Positions 26,515 through 33,654 of a stretch of 55,319 nucleotides of DNA are shown piece by piece. This DNA comes from an uncultured Dialister sp. (GTDB lineage Bacteria; Bacillota; Negativicutes; Veillonellales; Dialisteraceae). The position numbers were made by a program, and so were the translations under genes. The DNA lies in the NCBI GenBank assembly GCA_900545365.1, contig UQYL01000009.1, positions 1 to 55,319 of the forward strand. Reading direction: 5' to 3'. Under the pieces are notes generated by a model. The model did not search any database, was not told where the DNA came from, and saw nothing but the letters and a program-made list of their open reading frames with translations. Every line of letters begins with the position of its first letter. Within the stretch, counting starts at the first letter, position 1.

Positions 26515-28155
26515 TCAGTGCGCTTTCTCCGCGCCCTCCGCAAAGGACACGGCGGCTGTAATGACGCGGCGGAAAGACTGCGGGATATCCTCTTCCGCCA
26601 AGTGCAGCCCGATGGCGCGCCCGATAATGACGCCTTTATTGCCGTAGAGCCAGGCAAAATAGTAAAATTCCTGCGCTTTTATATCCCGGCCGGAAATATT
26701 TTCCAGTTTTCTGGGGCGATTCGTATACCGCTGAAGCCCCAGCTTCTGACTGGCTTTCTTCACCAGCGAAGCAGAAACATAGGTTCCGCTCTCCCCGGCG
26801 TCGCGGATCACGGCATCGAGAAGGCGCCGCTTGTTCCGTGCAAGGCATGTCTCTACAACATCCATTTCATAGCAGATATTATCTGTATAGAAAATGTAGG
26901 GCGACGGCTTTTTCCCGTCGATCACGTCCCGGTCATACAGACACACCGCCGGCACATGGAAGCGACGGATCAGCTGCGCGATCTTGCCGATGGAGCTCTC
27001 TCCTCTCGCATTGATGAGGCAGATCCCGTAATAGTCGAAATCTTTTTTCATGGTGCGGGCAAAATATTCAAAAGAGCCGTACTCCGTCTCGCCTTCCACA
27101 AGCACGGCGCACCGGGAATACAGCGCTTCCTTCACTTCTGGGAAATGCATGATCAAGTGCTTCTCGATCTCCCGGTCAAAGCGGAAGGAAGAGCCGCACG
27201 CCGCCTGCACCTGTTTATTTTCGTCCCAGTAAAACCGGATGATAGAGCGGTAATCATTGATCAGCGCGTCCGTGGAATGGGTCACCACGAAGATCTGACC
27301 GTCCAGACCGTCGATCCCGAGCAGCTCTTCCAGGATATGTACAAAAAACGGGATCTTATTATTCATGATCCGCTGCAGGAACGACAGCACCGCCCGCTGC
27401 ATATAGGGATGCAGGTGATGCTCCGGCTCATCAATACTGATAAGGACAGGAAGAAAACGCCGTCCCTTGGCATCTGTCATCACGATTTCCTCAAAAGGCA
27501 CGGCGCGGCTCTTCTTCTTCTGATACAGCTGACTCAGCACATAGATCCCGATAGCGAATAAGATCTGGATCGTGCTTTTCCGCCCGCCGCCGCCGTAATT
27601 CGTCCCGTAGATCGCCCGGATCAGCTGCAGCGCCGCCGACTCCGGCGGTCCCGACAGATCCACCTCGATTCCTTCGCTCTGAAGAATCTTCTGTACGGTC
27701 AGAGCTTCGCTGTCCCTGCAGCTTAGACAGGCGCGGAACAATTCGCCGATCTCCTCCGCAATTTCTCTCTGCGTTTCCCGCTGCGACGCCTCTGCCAGCG
27801 AGTGAGGGATATAGTACATGCGCCGAATAAATTCCAGCGGCAGTTTCTCCCCGGTCTCCGCATTAAAAAGCGACGGCATGACCTCCCGAACCGACTGTCT
27901 CAGCTCGATGCACACTTCCTCCGGATCATTTCTGTCCCCGTCGGACAGCGTATAGACGATCCGTATCGGCTTTGATGGATCCAGAAAGTCTCTTTCCTGA
28001 AAGCCGCTTCCTGAAAGGGATGTCTTCAGCAGGTCGAGAAAATTGCTCTTCCCGATATTGTTGTCCCCCACAAGATAATTGATCCGGTCATTGAAATACA
28101 TCGTCACATGATGGAACGTCCGGTAATTTTCAATTTCTATTTTCGCAAGATACAT
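26515..28155 (-). CDS. OLD-family ATP-dependent nuclease (AAA ATPase plus TOPRIM)
   Basis: A 546-residue protein with an ABC-type ATPase followed by a TOPRIM nuclease domain, the architecture of class 1 OLD proteins. Walker A is GDNNIGKS (residues 30-37), the ABC-like Walker B is ISIDEPEHHLHP near 240, and the switch His is in VTHSTDAL near 295. The TOPRIM acid is in VLVEGETEYGSF near 354 and the DxD-like pair in LYDRDVIDG. Such proteins nick DNA and some act in phage defence (GajA with GajB). No UvrD-like GajB or reverse transcriptase is adjacent, so it is solitary. ATG at 28155 was chosen because family proteins start at MYLAKIEIENYRTF. Confidence 0.88.
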   Translation of the reverse strand: MYLAKIEIENYRTFHHVTMYFNDRINYLVGDNNIGKSNFLDLLKTSLSGSGFQERDFLDPSKPIRIVYTLSDGDRNDPEEVCIELRQSVREVMPSLFNAETGEKLPLEFIRRMYYIPHSLAEASQRETQREIAEEIGELFRACLSCRDSEALTVQKILQSEGIEVDLSGPPESAALQLIRAIYGTNYGGGGRKSTIQILFAIGIYVLSQLYQKKKSRAVPFEEIVMTDAKGRRFLPVLISIDEPEHHLHPYMQRAVLSFLQRIMNNKIPFFVHILEELLGIDGLDGQIFVVTHSTDALINDYRSIIRFYWDENKQVQAACGSSFRFDREIEKHLIMHFPEVKEALYSRCAVLVEGETEYGSFEYFARTMKKDFDYYGICLINARGESSIGKIAQLIRRFHVPAVCLYDRDVIDGKKPSPYIFYTDNICYEMDVVETCLARNKRRLLDAVIRDAGESGTYVSASLVKKASQKLGLQRYTNRPRKLENISGRDIKAQEFYYFAWLYGNKGVIIGRAIGLHLAEEDIPQSFRRVITAAVSFAEGAEKAH

Positions 28156-28383
28156 AGCCTTCTCCTCCGCCGGGCGGCGCGTGACTGCCATTTCTGTTTC
28201 ATTTTATTATTTTTATTATATCATTTCCCTGTGCCTGAAATGAATCCGTCCATTCACTTTTCGCATTTCTTTTCCGCCGTCCTCCTGTTTCCGTCTGCGC
28301 CCCCAGGCGAATTCTCTTGCGAAAACCGCTTTCCCGATGACGCGCGGCACGGAAATATCCCGCTCCCATCCTGTTTCTGCCAG

Positions 28384-28411
28384 CAAAAAAGCTCCCGAAG
28401 GAGCTCTTTCA
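28384..28411 (-). terminator. Terminator after thiC
   Basis: AAGAGCTCC pairs with GGAGCTTTTTT across a tight TTCG tetraloop (stem 28390-28395 with 28400-28405), about ten bases after the thiC stop. Confidence 0.88.
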
Positions 28412-28415
28412 CTGA

Positions 28416-29705
28416 TTATTTTTTCCCGTCGCGTTTCGAAAGGATCGCGTCCATCGTCTTCATAGGACACATAGGGCCGCACATGGTGCAGGTCTTCTCG
28501 TCTTCCGGGCGGCTGCTCTCGCGGTAGCGCTTCGCTTTGGCCGGATCGAGCGAAAGGCGGATCATTTCCGGGAAATCCACCTTCTGCCGGGCGCGGCTCA
28601 TGGCTTCGTCCCATTCGGCGGCCCCGGGGATTCCCTTTGCCAGATCCGCCGCGTGGCAGGCGATCTTCGAGGCAATGATGCCTTCCCTCACGTCGTCCAC
28701 ATCTGGCAGACGAAGATGCTCCGCCGGTGTGACATAGCAGAGGAAATCCGCGCCTGCCGCCGCGGAGAGCGCCCCTCCAATGGCTGCCGTGATATGGTCG
28801 TACCCCGGCGCGATATCCGTCACGATCGGGCCTAGCACATAGAGCGGCGCGCCGTGACAGAGCTTCTTCGCCACTTCCACATTCATGCGCACATCATTGA
28901 TCGGCATATGGCCGGGACCTTCCACCATGATCTGCACGCCGGCCTCTCTCGCGCGGAGCACCAGTTCGCCCAGATTGACGAGCTCCGAGATCTGCACGGC
29001 ATCCGTCGAATCGTGGCCGCTCCCGGAACGGCAGGCGTCGCCGAGAGACAGCGTCACGTCATAGGTACGGCAGATCTCCAGCAGGCGGTCATACTGCGCG
29101 TAGAAAGGATTTTCCTTTCCTTTCATGTACATCCATGCGAAAAGGATAGAGCCGCCGCGGGATACCAGATGAGTCAGACGGCGGTTGCGAAGCACATGGC
29201 CCGCCACTTCCTGATTGATGCCCGCGTGAATCGTCATGAAGTCCACACCGTCTTTCGCGTGCTTCTCCACTACGGAAAAAAGATCGTCCTCGTCCATATC
29301 TTTCAGCCCTTTGTCAAGCAGCCCCACCGCGTCGTACATCGGCACCGTGCCGATCGCTGCAGGACTGTTCGCGACGAGCCATTCCCGGAAAGGCGCTGTC
29401 TTCCCGTAGCACGACAGATCCATGATCGCTTCCGCCTTCATATCCGCCGCGAGCTGCGCCTTCTCCTTCTCCGTCTCATAGTTGCACACGTCCCGGGATA
29501 TGCCGAGATTCACATTCATCTTCGTGCGGAGCCCCCTGCCGATGCCCCAGGGATGGAGCGATTTGTGCAGGACATTGGCCGGGATGACTACCGTGCCCTC
29601 GGCGACCCGCGCCCGCACCGTCTCCACATCCAGATGCTCCTCTGCTGCCACGATCTCCATTTCCTCCGTGACGATCCCCTGTCTCGCCGCTTCCAGCTGC
29701 GTCAT
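28416..29705 (-). CDS. thiC: Phosphomethylpyrimidine synthase ThiC
   Basis: Radical-SAM enzyme that rearranges aminoimidazole ribotide into the pyrimidine part of thiamine. The 4Fe-4S ligands are in the C-terminal CTMCGPMCPMK (CX2CX4C), an arrangement peculiar to ThiC. Other family segments are TKMNVNLGIS, SCYGKTAPFR, VSRGGSILFAWM and EGPGHMPI. At 429 residues it is the short form lacking the N-terminal extra domain of proteobacterial ThiC, typical of anaerobes. It is alone in its unit; the other thi genes must be elsewhere. GGAGG lies five bases upstream. TPP riboswitch-controlled. Confidence 0.97.
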   Translation of the reverse strand: MTQLEAARQGIVTEEMEIVAAEEHLDVETVRARVAEGTVVIPANVLHKSLHPWGIGRGLRTKMNVNLGISRDVCNYETEKEKAQLAADMKAEAIMDLSCYGKTAPFREWLVANSPAAIGTVPMYDAVGLLDKGLKDMDEDDLFSVVEKHAKDGVDFMTIHAGINQEVAGHVLRNRRLTHLVSRGGSILFAWMYMKGKENPFYAQYDRLLEICRTYDVTLSLGDACRSGSGHDSTDAVQISELVNLGELVLRAREAGVQIMVEGPGHMPINDVRMNVEVAKKLCHGAPLYVLGPIVTDIAPGYDHITAAIGGALSAAAGADFLCYVTPAEHLRLPDVDDVREGIIASKIACHAADLAKGIPGAAEWDEAMSRARQKVDFPEMIRLSLDPAKAKRYRESSRPEDEKTCTMCGPMCPMKTMDAILSKRDGKK

Positions 29706-29727
29706 AGATTCCTCCTGTTTTCATACG

Positions 29728-29752
29728 AAAAAAAAGTCCGCACAGGCGGACT
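29728..29752 (-). terminator. TPP-riboswitch terminator hairpin before thiC
   Basis: AGTCCGC (29746-29752) pairs with GCGGACT (29735-29741) on a CTGT loop, followed by a seven- to eight-base T-run. It directly follows the aptamer and should stop transcription when TPP is bound. Confidence 0.9.
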
Positions 29753-29845
29753 GGTTCTGCTTCCTTACGGCAGTACAGACTGCATCAAGTTCAAAGGGTC
29801 GGTTCTCCGCCTCTCAGCCTTTCGGCTCCCCCAGCATTGGTCTTA
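29752..29845 (-). promoter_or_regulatory. TPP riboswitch (THI element)
   Basis: The minus strand shows the THI-box blocks GCTGGGGGAGCC, GGCTGAGAGG, GACCCTTTGAACTTGAT and the closing GTAAGGAAGC. It lies between the thiC promoter and a strong terminator, so thiamine pyrophosphate should switch thiC off by transcription termination. Confidence 0.97.
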
Positions 29846-29873
29846 TTATATGCGCGCCCGCCCGGTATGGCAA
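29845..29873 (-). promoter_or_regulatory. thiC promoter
   Basis: TTGCCA (29868-29873), 17 bases, TATAAT (29845-29850) on the minus strand, abutting the riboswitch. Confidence 0.85.
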
Positions 29874-29883
29874 CTCTTTCCGC

Positions 29884-29912
29884 TTGACAAAGAAGCGGCC
29901 CCTGCGTACGCT
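29884..29912 (+). promoter_or_regulatory. Promoter of the YbaK-family gene, back to back with the thiC promoter
   Basis: A perfect TTGACA (29884-29889), 17 bases, then a weak TACGCT (29907-29912). The -35 boxes of this and the thiC promoter are only ten bases apart. Confidence 0.5.
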
Positions 29913-29943
29913 GATAAAAAATACGGGAAGGAAACAGCTGATC

Positions 29944-30426
29944 ATGAAACACGAAAAAAAGACAAATGTCATGCGCATCCTCGACAAAGCGGGGATCGTC
30001 TATGAGACAAAAGATTACGAATATGATGAAAACGATCTCTCCGGCGTCCACGCCGCGGAGGCTCTCGGCTTCGACCCGGACATGGTCTTCAAGACCATCG
30101 TCGTCCGGGGAGACCGCACTGGTCCGGTCGTGCTCTGCCTGCCTTCGGAAAAAGAGCTCGATCTGAAAGCGGCGGCCCGTGTCAGCGGAAACAAAAGCGT
30201 CGTCATGCTCCATGTGAAAGACCTCCCCGGCCTCACCGGCTACATCCGCGGCGGCTGCTCGCCCATCGGAATGAAAAAGCAGTTCCCCACCTACATTGAC
30301 GCTGCCTGCCGAGATCACGAAAAGATCAGCGTCAGCGCGGGCCAGCGCGGAAAGCAGGTCCTCCTCGCACCGTCCGACCTCATCCGCTTTATCGGAGCTC
30401 ACGTAGAAGACATCACGCAGAAATGA
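29944..30426 (+). CDS. ybaK: Cys-tRNA(Pro)/aminoacyl-tRNA deacylase, YbaK/EbsC family
   Basis: Trans-editing enzyme that removes wrongly attached amino acids, chiefly Cys from tRNA(Pro). The 160-residue protein has the YbaK signatures MRILDKAGIVYE, VFKTIVVRGD with the essential Lys, LPSEKELDLKAAAR, and GYIRGGCSPIGMKKQFPTYID. The ATG at 29944 gives the family length; upstream in-frame ATGs lie in the thiC promoter and riboswitch region and are rejected. Stands alone between its promoter and a bidirectional terminator. Confidence 0.94.
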   Translation: MKHEKKTNVMRILDKAGIVYETKDYEYDENDLSGVHAAEALGFDPDMVFKTIVVRGDRTGPVVLCLPSEKELDLKAAARVSGNKSVVMLHVKDLPGLTGYIRGGCSPIGMKKQFPTYIDAACRDHEKISVSAGQRGKQVLLAPSDLIRFIGAHVEDITQK

Positions 30427-30433
30427 ACAAATA

Positions 30434-30471
30434 AAAAGCCCCGCTCTTTTTACCGAGCAGGGCTTTTTTCA
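30434..30471. terminator. Bidirectional terminator between ybaK and acetolactate decarboxylase
   Basis: AAAAGCCCCGCTC pairs with GAGCAGGGCTTTTTT (one mismatch), T-rich on both strands; it serves the two convergent genes. Confidence 0.9.
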
Positions 30472-30472
30472 T

Positions 30473-31216
30473 TTAGCCTTCCGTTTCCTTCATGGCCTTT
30501 GCCATCTCGCTGGCGTCATACAGACGGATGCGGGAAAAAGATTTGCCTTCCGGCAGACGGATCACATGTTCAAAGATCGGATAGACCTGCAGATCCATGG
30601 AATCCGCCCGGATGTCCAGCAGGTGTCCGCCGGCGGTGCAGTCATCCGTCATGAAGTGGAAATGCCAGAAAGGAATATTCACATTCATCATGAATTTCGG
30701 GAAAAGGAAACCGAAGACAGAGCCGGACACATGCTCTTTCTTATAGATCTTCTGCTCCTTCGCCGCTTCTACCAGCGTCGGATAGGGCTTTTCCTGCCGC
30801 CCGATGCTGCGGATCTCCACTGCCGCGTCGTCTACATGACCTTTCACCGCGTAAATGATATTGGGGTCTTCCAGCGTCCATGCGCCGAGCTTCTCCTCCA
30901 GATCCGCTGCCGTCTTCAGCTCTTCTATCCGGTGCAGCGGCGCGAACTGATCGAAATACGTGACCTGCGCGAAAGAGACCATCGCATCGGGAGAGACTTC
31001 CTCCACCGTGCCGTCTTCCCGGCAGTTATACGCCTTGTGATTGAAAACGATGAGCTCGCCGCCGAGCCCTTCAAAGGTGCCGATGCCGAAATCCCCGCGG
31101 CGGAGCAGCTCCTTTACGGGGATGACGCCCTCCATGACGCCCTGCATCAGCGCGTCGATGACCGATACCTGATACACCGAATGTGTATTGATCCAGCGTT
31201 CCTTACGAAATCCCAT
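30473..31216 (-). CDS. budA: Alpha-acetolactate decarboxylase
   Basis: Converts acetolactate to acetoin, diverting carbon to the neutral product acetoin/butanediol. The 247-residue protein has the zinc ligands HFHF and the following GGH in FWHFHFMTDDCTAGGHLLD near residue 195, and the family segments SVIDALMQGV, DFGIGTFEGLGGEL, and VSGSVFGFLFP. The ATG at 31216 follows AGGAGG with seven bases; an upward extension to 31381 would run into the tRNA-Leu gene and is rejected. No acetolactate synthase gene is adjacent. Confidence 0.95.
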   Translation of the reverse strand: MGFRKERWINTHSVYQVSVIDALMQGVMEGVIPVKELLRRGDFGIGTFEGLGGELIVFNHKAYNCREDGTVEEVSPDAMVSFAQVTYFDQFAPLHRIEELKTAADLEEKLGAWTLEDPNIIYAVKGHVDDAAVEIRSIGRQEKPYPTLVEAAKEQKIYKKEHVSGSVFGFLFPKFMMNVNIPFWHFHFMTDDCTAGGHLLDIRADSMDLQVYPIFEHVIRLPEGKSFSRIRLYDASEMAKAMKETEG

Positions 31217-31342
31217 TGCACTTCCTCCTTTTTGTGTATATCGGAAATTTTCCGTCTTCAGATTCTTATTTTTATTATACATGAAATCCTCCCCTGAAAA
31301 AAAGCACAAAAAAACTGCCGCATCATGCAGCAGTCTTCTTTC

Positions 31343-31431
31343 TGGTGCCGAGGACCGGAATCGAACCGGTACGTATCTCACGATACGAGGGATTTTAAGT
31401 CCCTTGCGTCTGCCAGTTCCGCCACCCCGGC
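31343..31431 (-). tRNA. tRNA-Leu (TAA anticodon)
   Basis: GCCGGGG and CCTCGGC form the acceptor stem, with an encoded CCA end (31343-31345). The anticodon loop CTTAAAA gives TAA, the T loop is GGTTCGATTCC, and the long variable arm (built on GTATC/GATAC) is that of a class II tRNA. Confidence 0.97.
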
Positions 31432-31440
31432 ATATCTGTA

Positions 31441-31461
31441 AAAACCCCCGTAAAGGGGGTC
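31441..31461 (-). terminator. Hairpin with T-run between tRNA-Cys and tRNA-Leu
   Basis: ACCCCC and GGGGGT pair around a short loop, followed on the minus strand by TTTTT. It looks like an intrinsic terminator inside the tRNA cluster. Confidence 0.6.
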
Positions 31462-31470
31462 ATTTTTTAA

Positions 31471-31544
31471 TGGAGGCGGCACCCAGAATCGAACTGGGGA
31501 TAAAGGTTTTGCAGACCTCTGCCTTACCGCTTGGCTATGCCGCC
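31471..31544 (-). tRNA. tRNA-Cys (GCA anticodon)
   Basis: Acceptor stem GGCGGCA/TGCCGCC, discriminator U, encoded CCA at 31471-31473, anticodon loop CTGCAAA giving GCA, T loop AGTTCGATTCT. The discriminator U73 fits tRNA-Cys. Confidence 0.97.
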
Positions 31545-31548
31545 ATTG

Positions 31549-31623
31549 TGGAGCGGAAAACGGGACTCGAACCCGCGACCCCCACCTTGGCAAGGTGGTG
31601 CTCTACCACTGAGCTACTTCCGC
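31549..31623 (-). tRNA. tRNA-Gly (GCC anticodon)
   Basis: Acceptor stem GCGGAAG with CTTCCGC-like pairing to the 3' side, encoded CCA at 31549-31551, anticodon stem CACCTTGCCAAGGTG giving GCC, T loop GGTTCGAGTCC. First gene of the three-tRNA cluster, directly downstream of a near-consensus promoter. Confidence 0.96.
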
Positions 31624-31639
31624 ATACGGCAACGATATG

Positions 31640-31667
31640 ATTATATCATATCTTCTGGGCTTGTCAA
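31640..31667 (-). promoter_or_regulatory. Strong promoter of the tRNA cluster
   Basis: Consensus TTGACA (31662-31667), 16 bases, consensus TATAAT (31640-31645) on the minus strand, about 15 bases before tRNA-Gly, as expected for stable RNA genes. The stretch from here to 31878 holds no gene that I can see. Confidence 0.9.
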
Positions 31668-31878
31668 GCGATTTTTGAAATTTCTTTCATTTCATTTGAC
31701 CGGCCCGTCGGCCACGTTCAACAGTGTATCATACCGCATCTGCTCTGTCAAGAAAGTTTTTTACTTTTCTGTGAGAGATGCTGCGCCATGATCCGCGCTC
31801 TCTTCCGCTCTTCAGAAGATGACGGCAGTTATGATTATATATGACTTTTCCCCATTTGGCAAGAGCTCCCGCGCATTT

Positions 31879-32628
31879 TCAGAAAAGGAGATCCTGTTTT
31901 GTGCCGAAGACCTTCATCTGCCGCCCGAAGAGCGAATCCTGCCGTTCCGTGAAATAGCCCAGGTAGAGGGCCGCCGTATTTTCCCCGTCCGGCGACTCGC
32001 TGCTGGCGCTTCCGTAGGCGGTGCTGTCCAGCAGAAAACGCCCGTCCATGGGGGTGAAATCTTCGGAGAGGGCTTCCAGCATGGCCGCCGCGAAGGGCGA
32101 GATGCCGTCCGCCGGAATGGGGAGCCCCGCCGTGGAGCCCGCTCTCACGAGGATGGATTCCGCCTTTTTCCCCGCCGCCGTCGTCCCCGGGCCGACTTCA
32201 AAGGGGCAGGTGAAGAGCGCTTCCGCGTCGAGGTATTCCACGCCGGCGAGGAAGCAGAAAAGAGACACCGCGTCTTCCGGGCGGACAGCCAGCGCCCGCA
32301 GGTCATCTTCCCCGTTTTCCGTCCGCACGAGGGAGAGCACTTTTTCTCCCGCTTTCTCCCACGCCGCGCCGGAAGCGGTGCAGAGCCCGCGCCATTTCTC
32401 CAGCAGCATGCCGTATGTCAGCGGAGCGCTGTCCCCGCTGTCGGGGATATGAAAATAGTGCGCGCTGAACTGCGCTTCCGCATTGGCTTTTTCTAGGAAA
32501 TGATCGGACGCGCCGGCGTCGCGGAGGCGCGCTTTCAAGTAGACCGGCGGTACGCCCATATCGATGAGCCCGCCGCAGAGCATATCCGGCGTCAGTCTGC
32601 CGTAGCAGCGAATAAAAAGAGCTTTCAT
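31879..32628 (-). CDS. Divergent LarC-like (DUF111) protein
   Basis: The 249-residue protein resembles the N-terminal domain of LarC, the CTP-dependent nickel-inserting enzyme of the nickel-pincer cofactor: an opening of MKALFIRCYGRLTPDML where LarC has a (D)CFSGISGDM-like start, followed by GGLIDMGVP, and later GLPIPADGISPFAAAMLEAL matching the LarC Pro/Thr/Gly-rich segment. Several normally conserved residues differ (the Asp before Cys, and the SG pair), and the C-terminal LarC2 part is absent, so function may have changed. It follows the two CobT-like genes with no gap, so they form one operon. No larB or larE lies nearby. Assignment is tentative. Confidence 0.5.
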   Translation of the reverse strand: MKALFIRCYGRLTPDMLCGGLIDMGVPPVYLKARLRDAGASDHFLEKANAEAQFSAHYFHIPDSGDSAPLTYGMLLEKWRGLCTASGAAWEKAGEKVLSLVRTENGEDDLRALAVRPEDAVSLFCFLAGVEYLDAEALFTCPFEVGPGTTAAGKKAESILVRAGSTAGLPIPADGISPFAAAMLEALSEDFTPMDGRFLLDSTAYGSASSESPDGENTAALYLGYFTERQDSLFGRQMKVFGTKQDLLF

Positions 32629-33654
32629 TTATTTCACGTCCTCTCTCTGCCTGCCGTGACCGGGACCGTCTTCCGCCACGTCCACGCCGCCCGCGCCGAA
32701 GGTCGCCATGAGATTCAGCATGCACAGCGACGCGTCGAGGAGCGACAGGCCCAGCGCGGAGCCGAAGCCTTCCGCCTCGTCAAATCCGTAGTGCAGGTAG
32801 CCTTCCATGCCCAGTTTCTGCATCTGCATCCGGTGCACCGGCTCTTCATAGACCGCCGACGGGAACACATAGTCCCGGATCTCCGGATAGACCGTCACCG
32901 CGCCCAGCACGGCCGCGCCGGTCACGGCATTGTCAAAGACCACCGCCATGCGCTCCCGCGCCGCCTGCACGGTGAAACCGAAGAGCGCCGCGATCTCCGC
33001 CGAGCCCACCTGGGCGAGCACGCCGCACGGGTCTTCCGCGAAATCCCCCACCGAGGCGAGGTGAAGGGCCAGTCCTTTTTTCAGGGACGCCGCGGCGAGC
33101 TCCTTCTTCAGGATCGCCGCCGTCACGGCGAGAGCCGAGAGCATGGCCCGCTCCCCGATATTTCCGAGACCCGCCGCGGTGACGCCCTGCGCCGCCAGTG
33201 TTTTGGCCACGGACATGCCCGTCTGGATGGCTTTTGCCGCCGCTTCTTCCGTCATGGCGGGGCTCCCGCGGTGAGTGCCCCGCACCGCTTTCTGCACGAG
33301 CACGCCGGGAATAGCTGCGGATTCTTTTTCGAGGCCCACATCGATCACATACACCGCCGCCCCGATCTGGCGGGCCGCCGCGTTCACCGGGCCGTAGCCC
33401 TGGGCGACGAGCGCCGCCTCATTGTAGCTCTTCAGCCCCTTCGTCTCGTTGCCGCTGCCGTCCGCCGCGGTGTCCCCGCAGAAGATGACCACCGCTTTTT
33501 TCAGAAACGCCGGCTTCTTCTCCCCGCGGATCCCCGCGAGGCGCACTGCCATGTCTTCGAGCCGCCCCAGCGAGCCGAGGGGCTTCGTGAGATTGTCCAC
33601 ATAGAGACGGCACGCCTCCATGATCTCCTGATCCAAAGATTCCACCGTCTTCAT
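32629..33654 (-). CDS. cobT: CobT-like phosphoribosyltransferase, second subunit (ArsAB-like)
   Basis: A 341-residue homologue of nicotinate-nucleotide:base phosphoribosyltransferase, which activates the lower base of cobamides. It keeps the N-terminal CobT signature LTKPLGSLGRLEDMA and DPCGVLAQVGSAEIAAL, but the substrate loop usually ending in DHG is FCGDTAADG here, and the GEMGIGNT box has become GLGNIGERA. The acidic residue of the catalytic RLGE box is kept in a changed setting (FDEAEGFGSA). Its start overlaps the first CobT-like gene by four bases. In Sporomusa and Veillonella, two such proteins (ArsA, ArsB) form a heterodimer that activates phenolic bases; that role is inferred here. 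Confidence 0.8.
   Translation of the reverse strand: MKTVESLDQEIMEACRLYVDNLTKPLGSLGRLEDMAVRLAGIRGEKKPAFLKKAVVIFCGDTAADGSGNETKGLKSYNEAALVAQGYGPVNAAARQIGAAVYVIDVGLEKESAAIPGVLVQKAVRGTHRGSPAMTEEAAAKAIQTGMSVAKTLAAQGVTAAGLGNIGERAMLSALAVTAAILKKELAAASLKKGLALHLASVGDFAEDPCGVLAQVGSAEIAALFGFTVQAARERMAVVFDNAVTGAAVLGAVTVYPEIRDYVFPSAVYEEPVHRMQMQKLGMEGYLHYGFDEAEGFGSALGLSLLDASLCMLNLMATFGAGGVDVAEDGPGHGRQREDVK

Noticed and set aside
26515..28155. A Gabija defence system
   Set aside because: The OLD nuclease resembles GajA in layout, but no GajB helicase gene is adjacent on either side.
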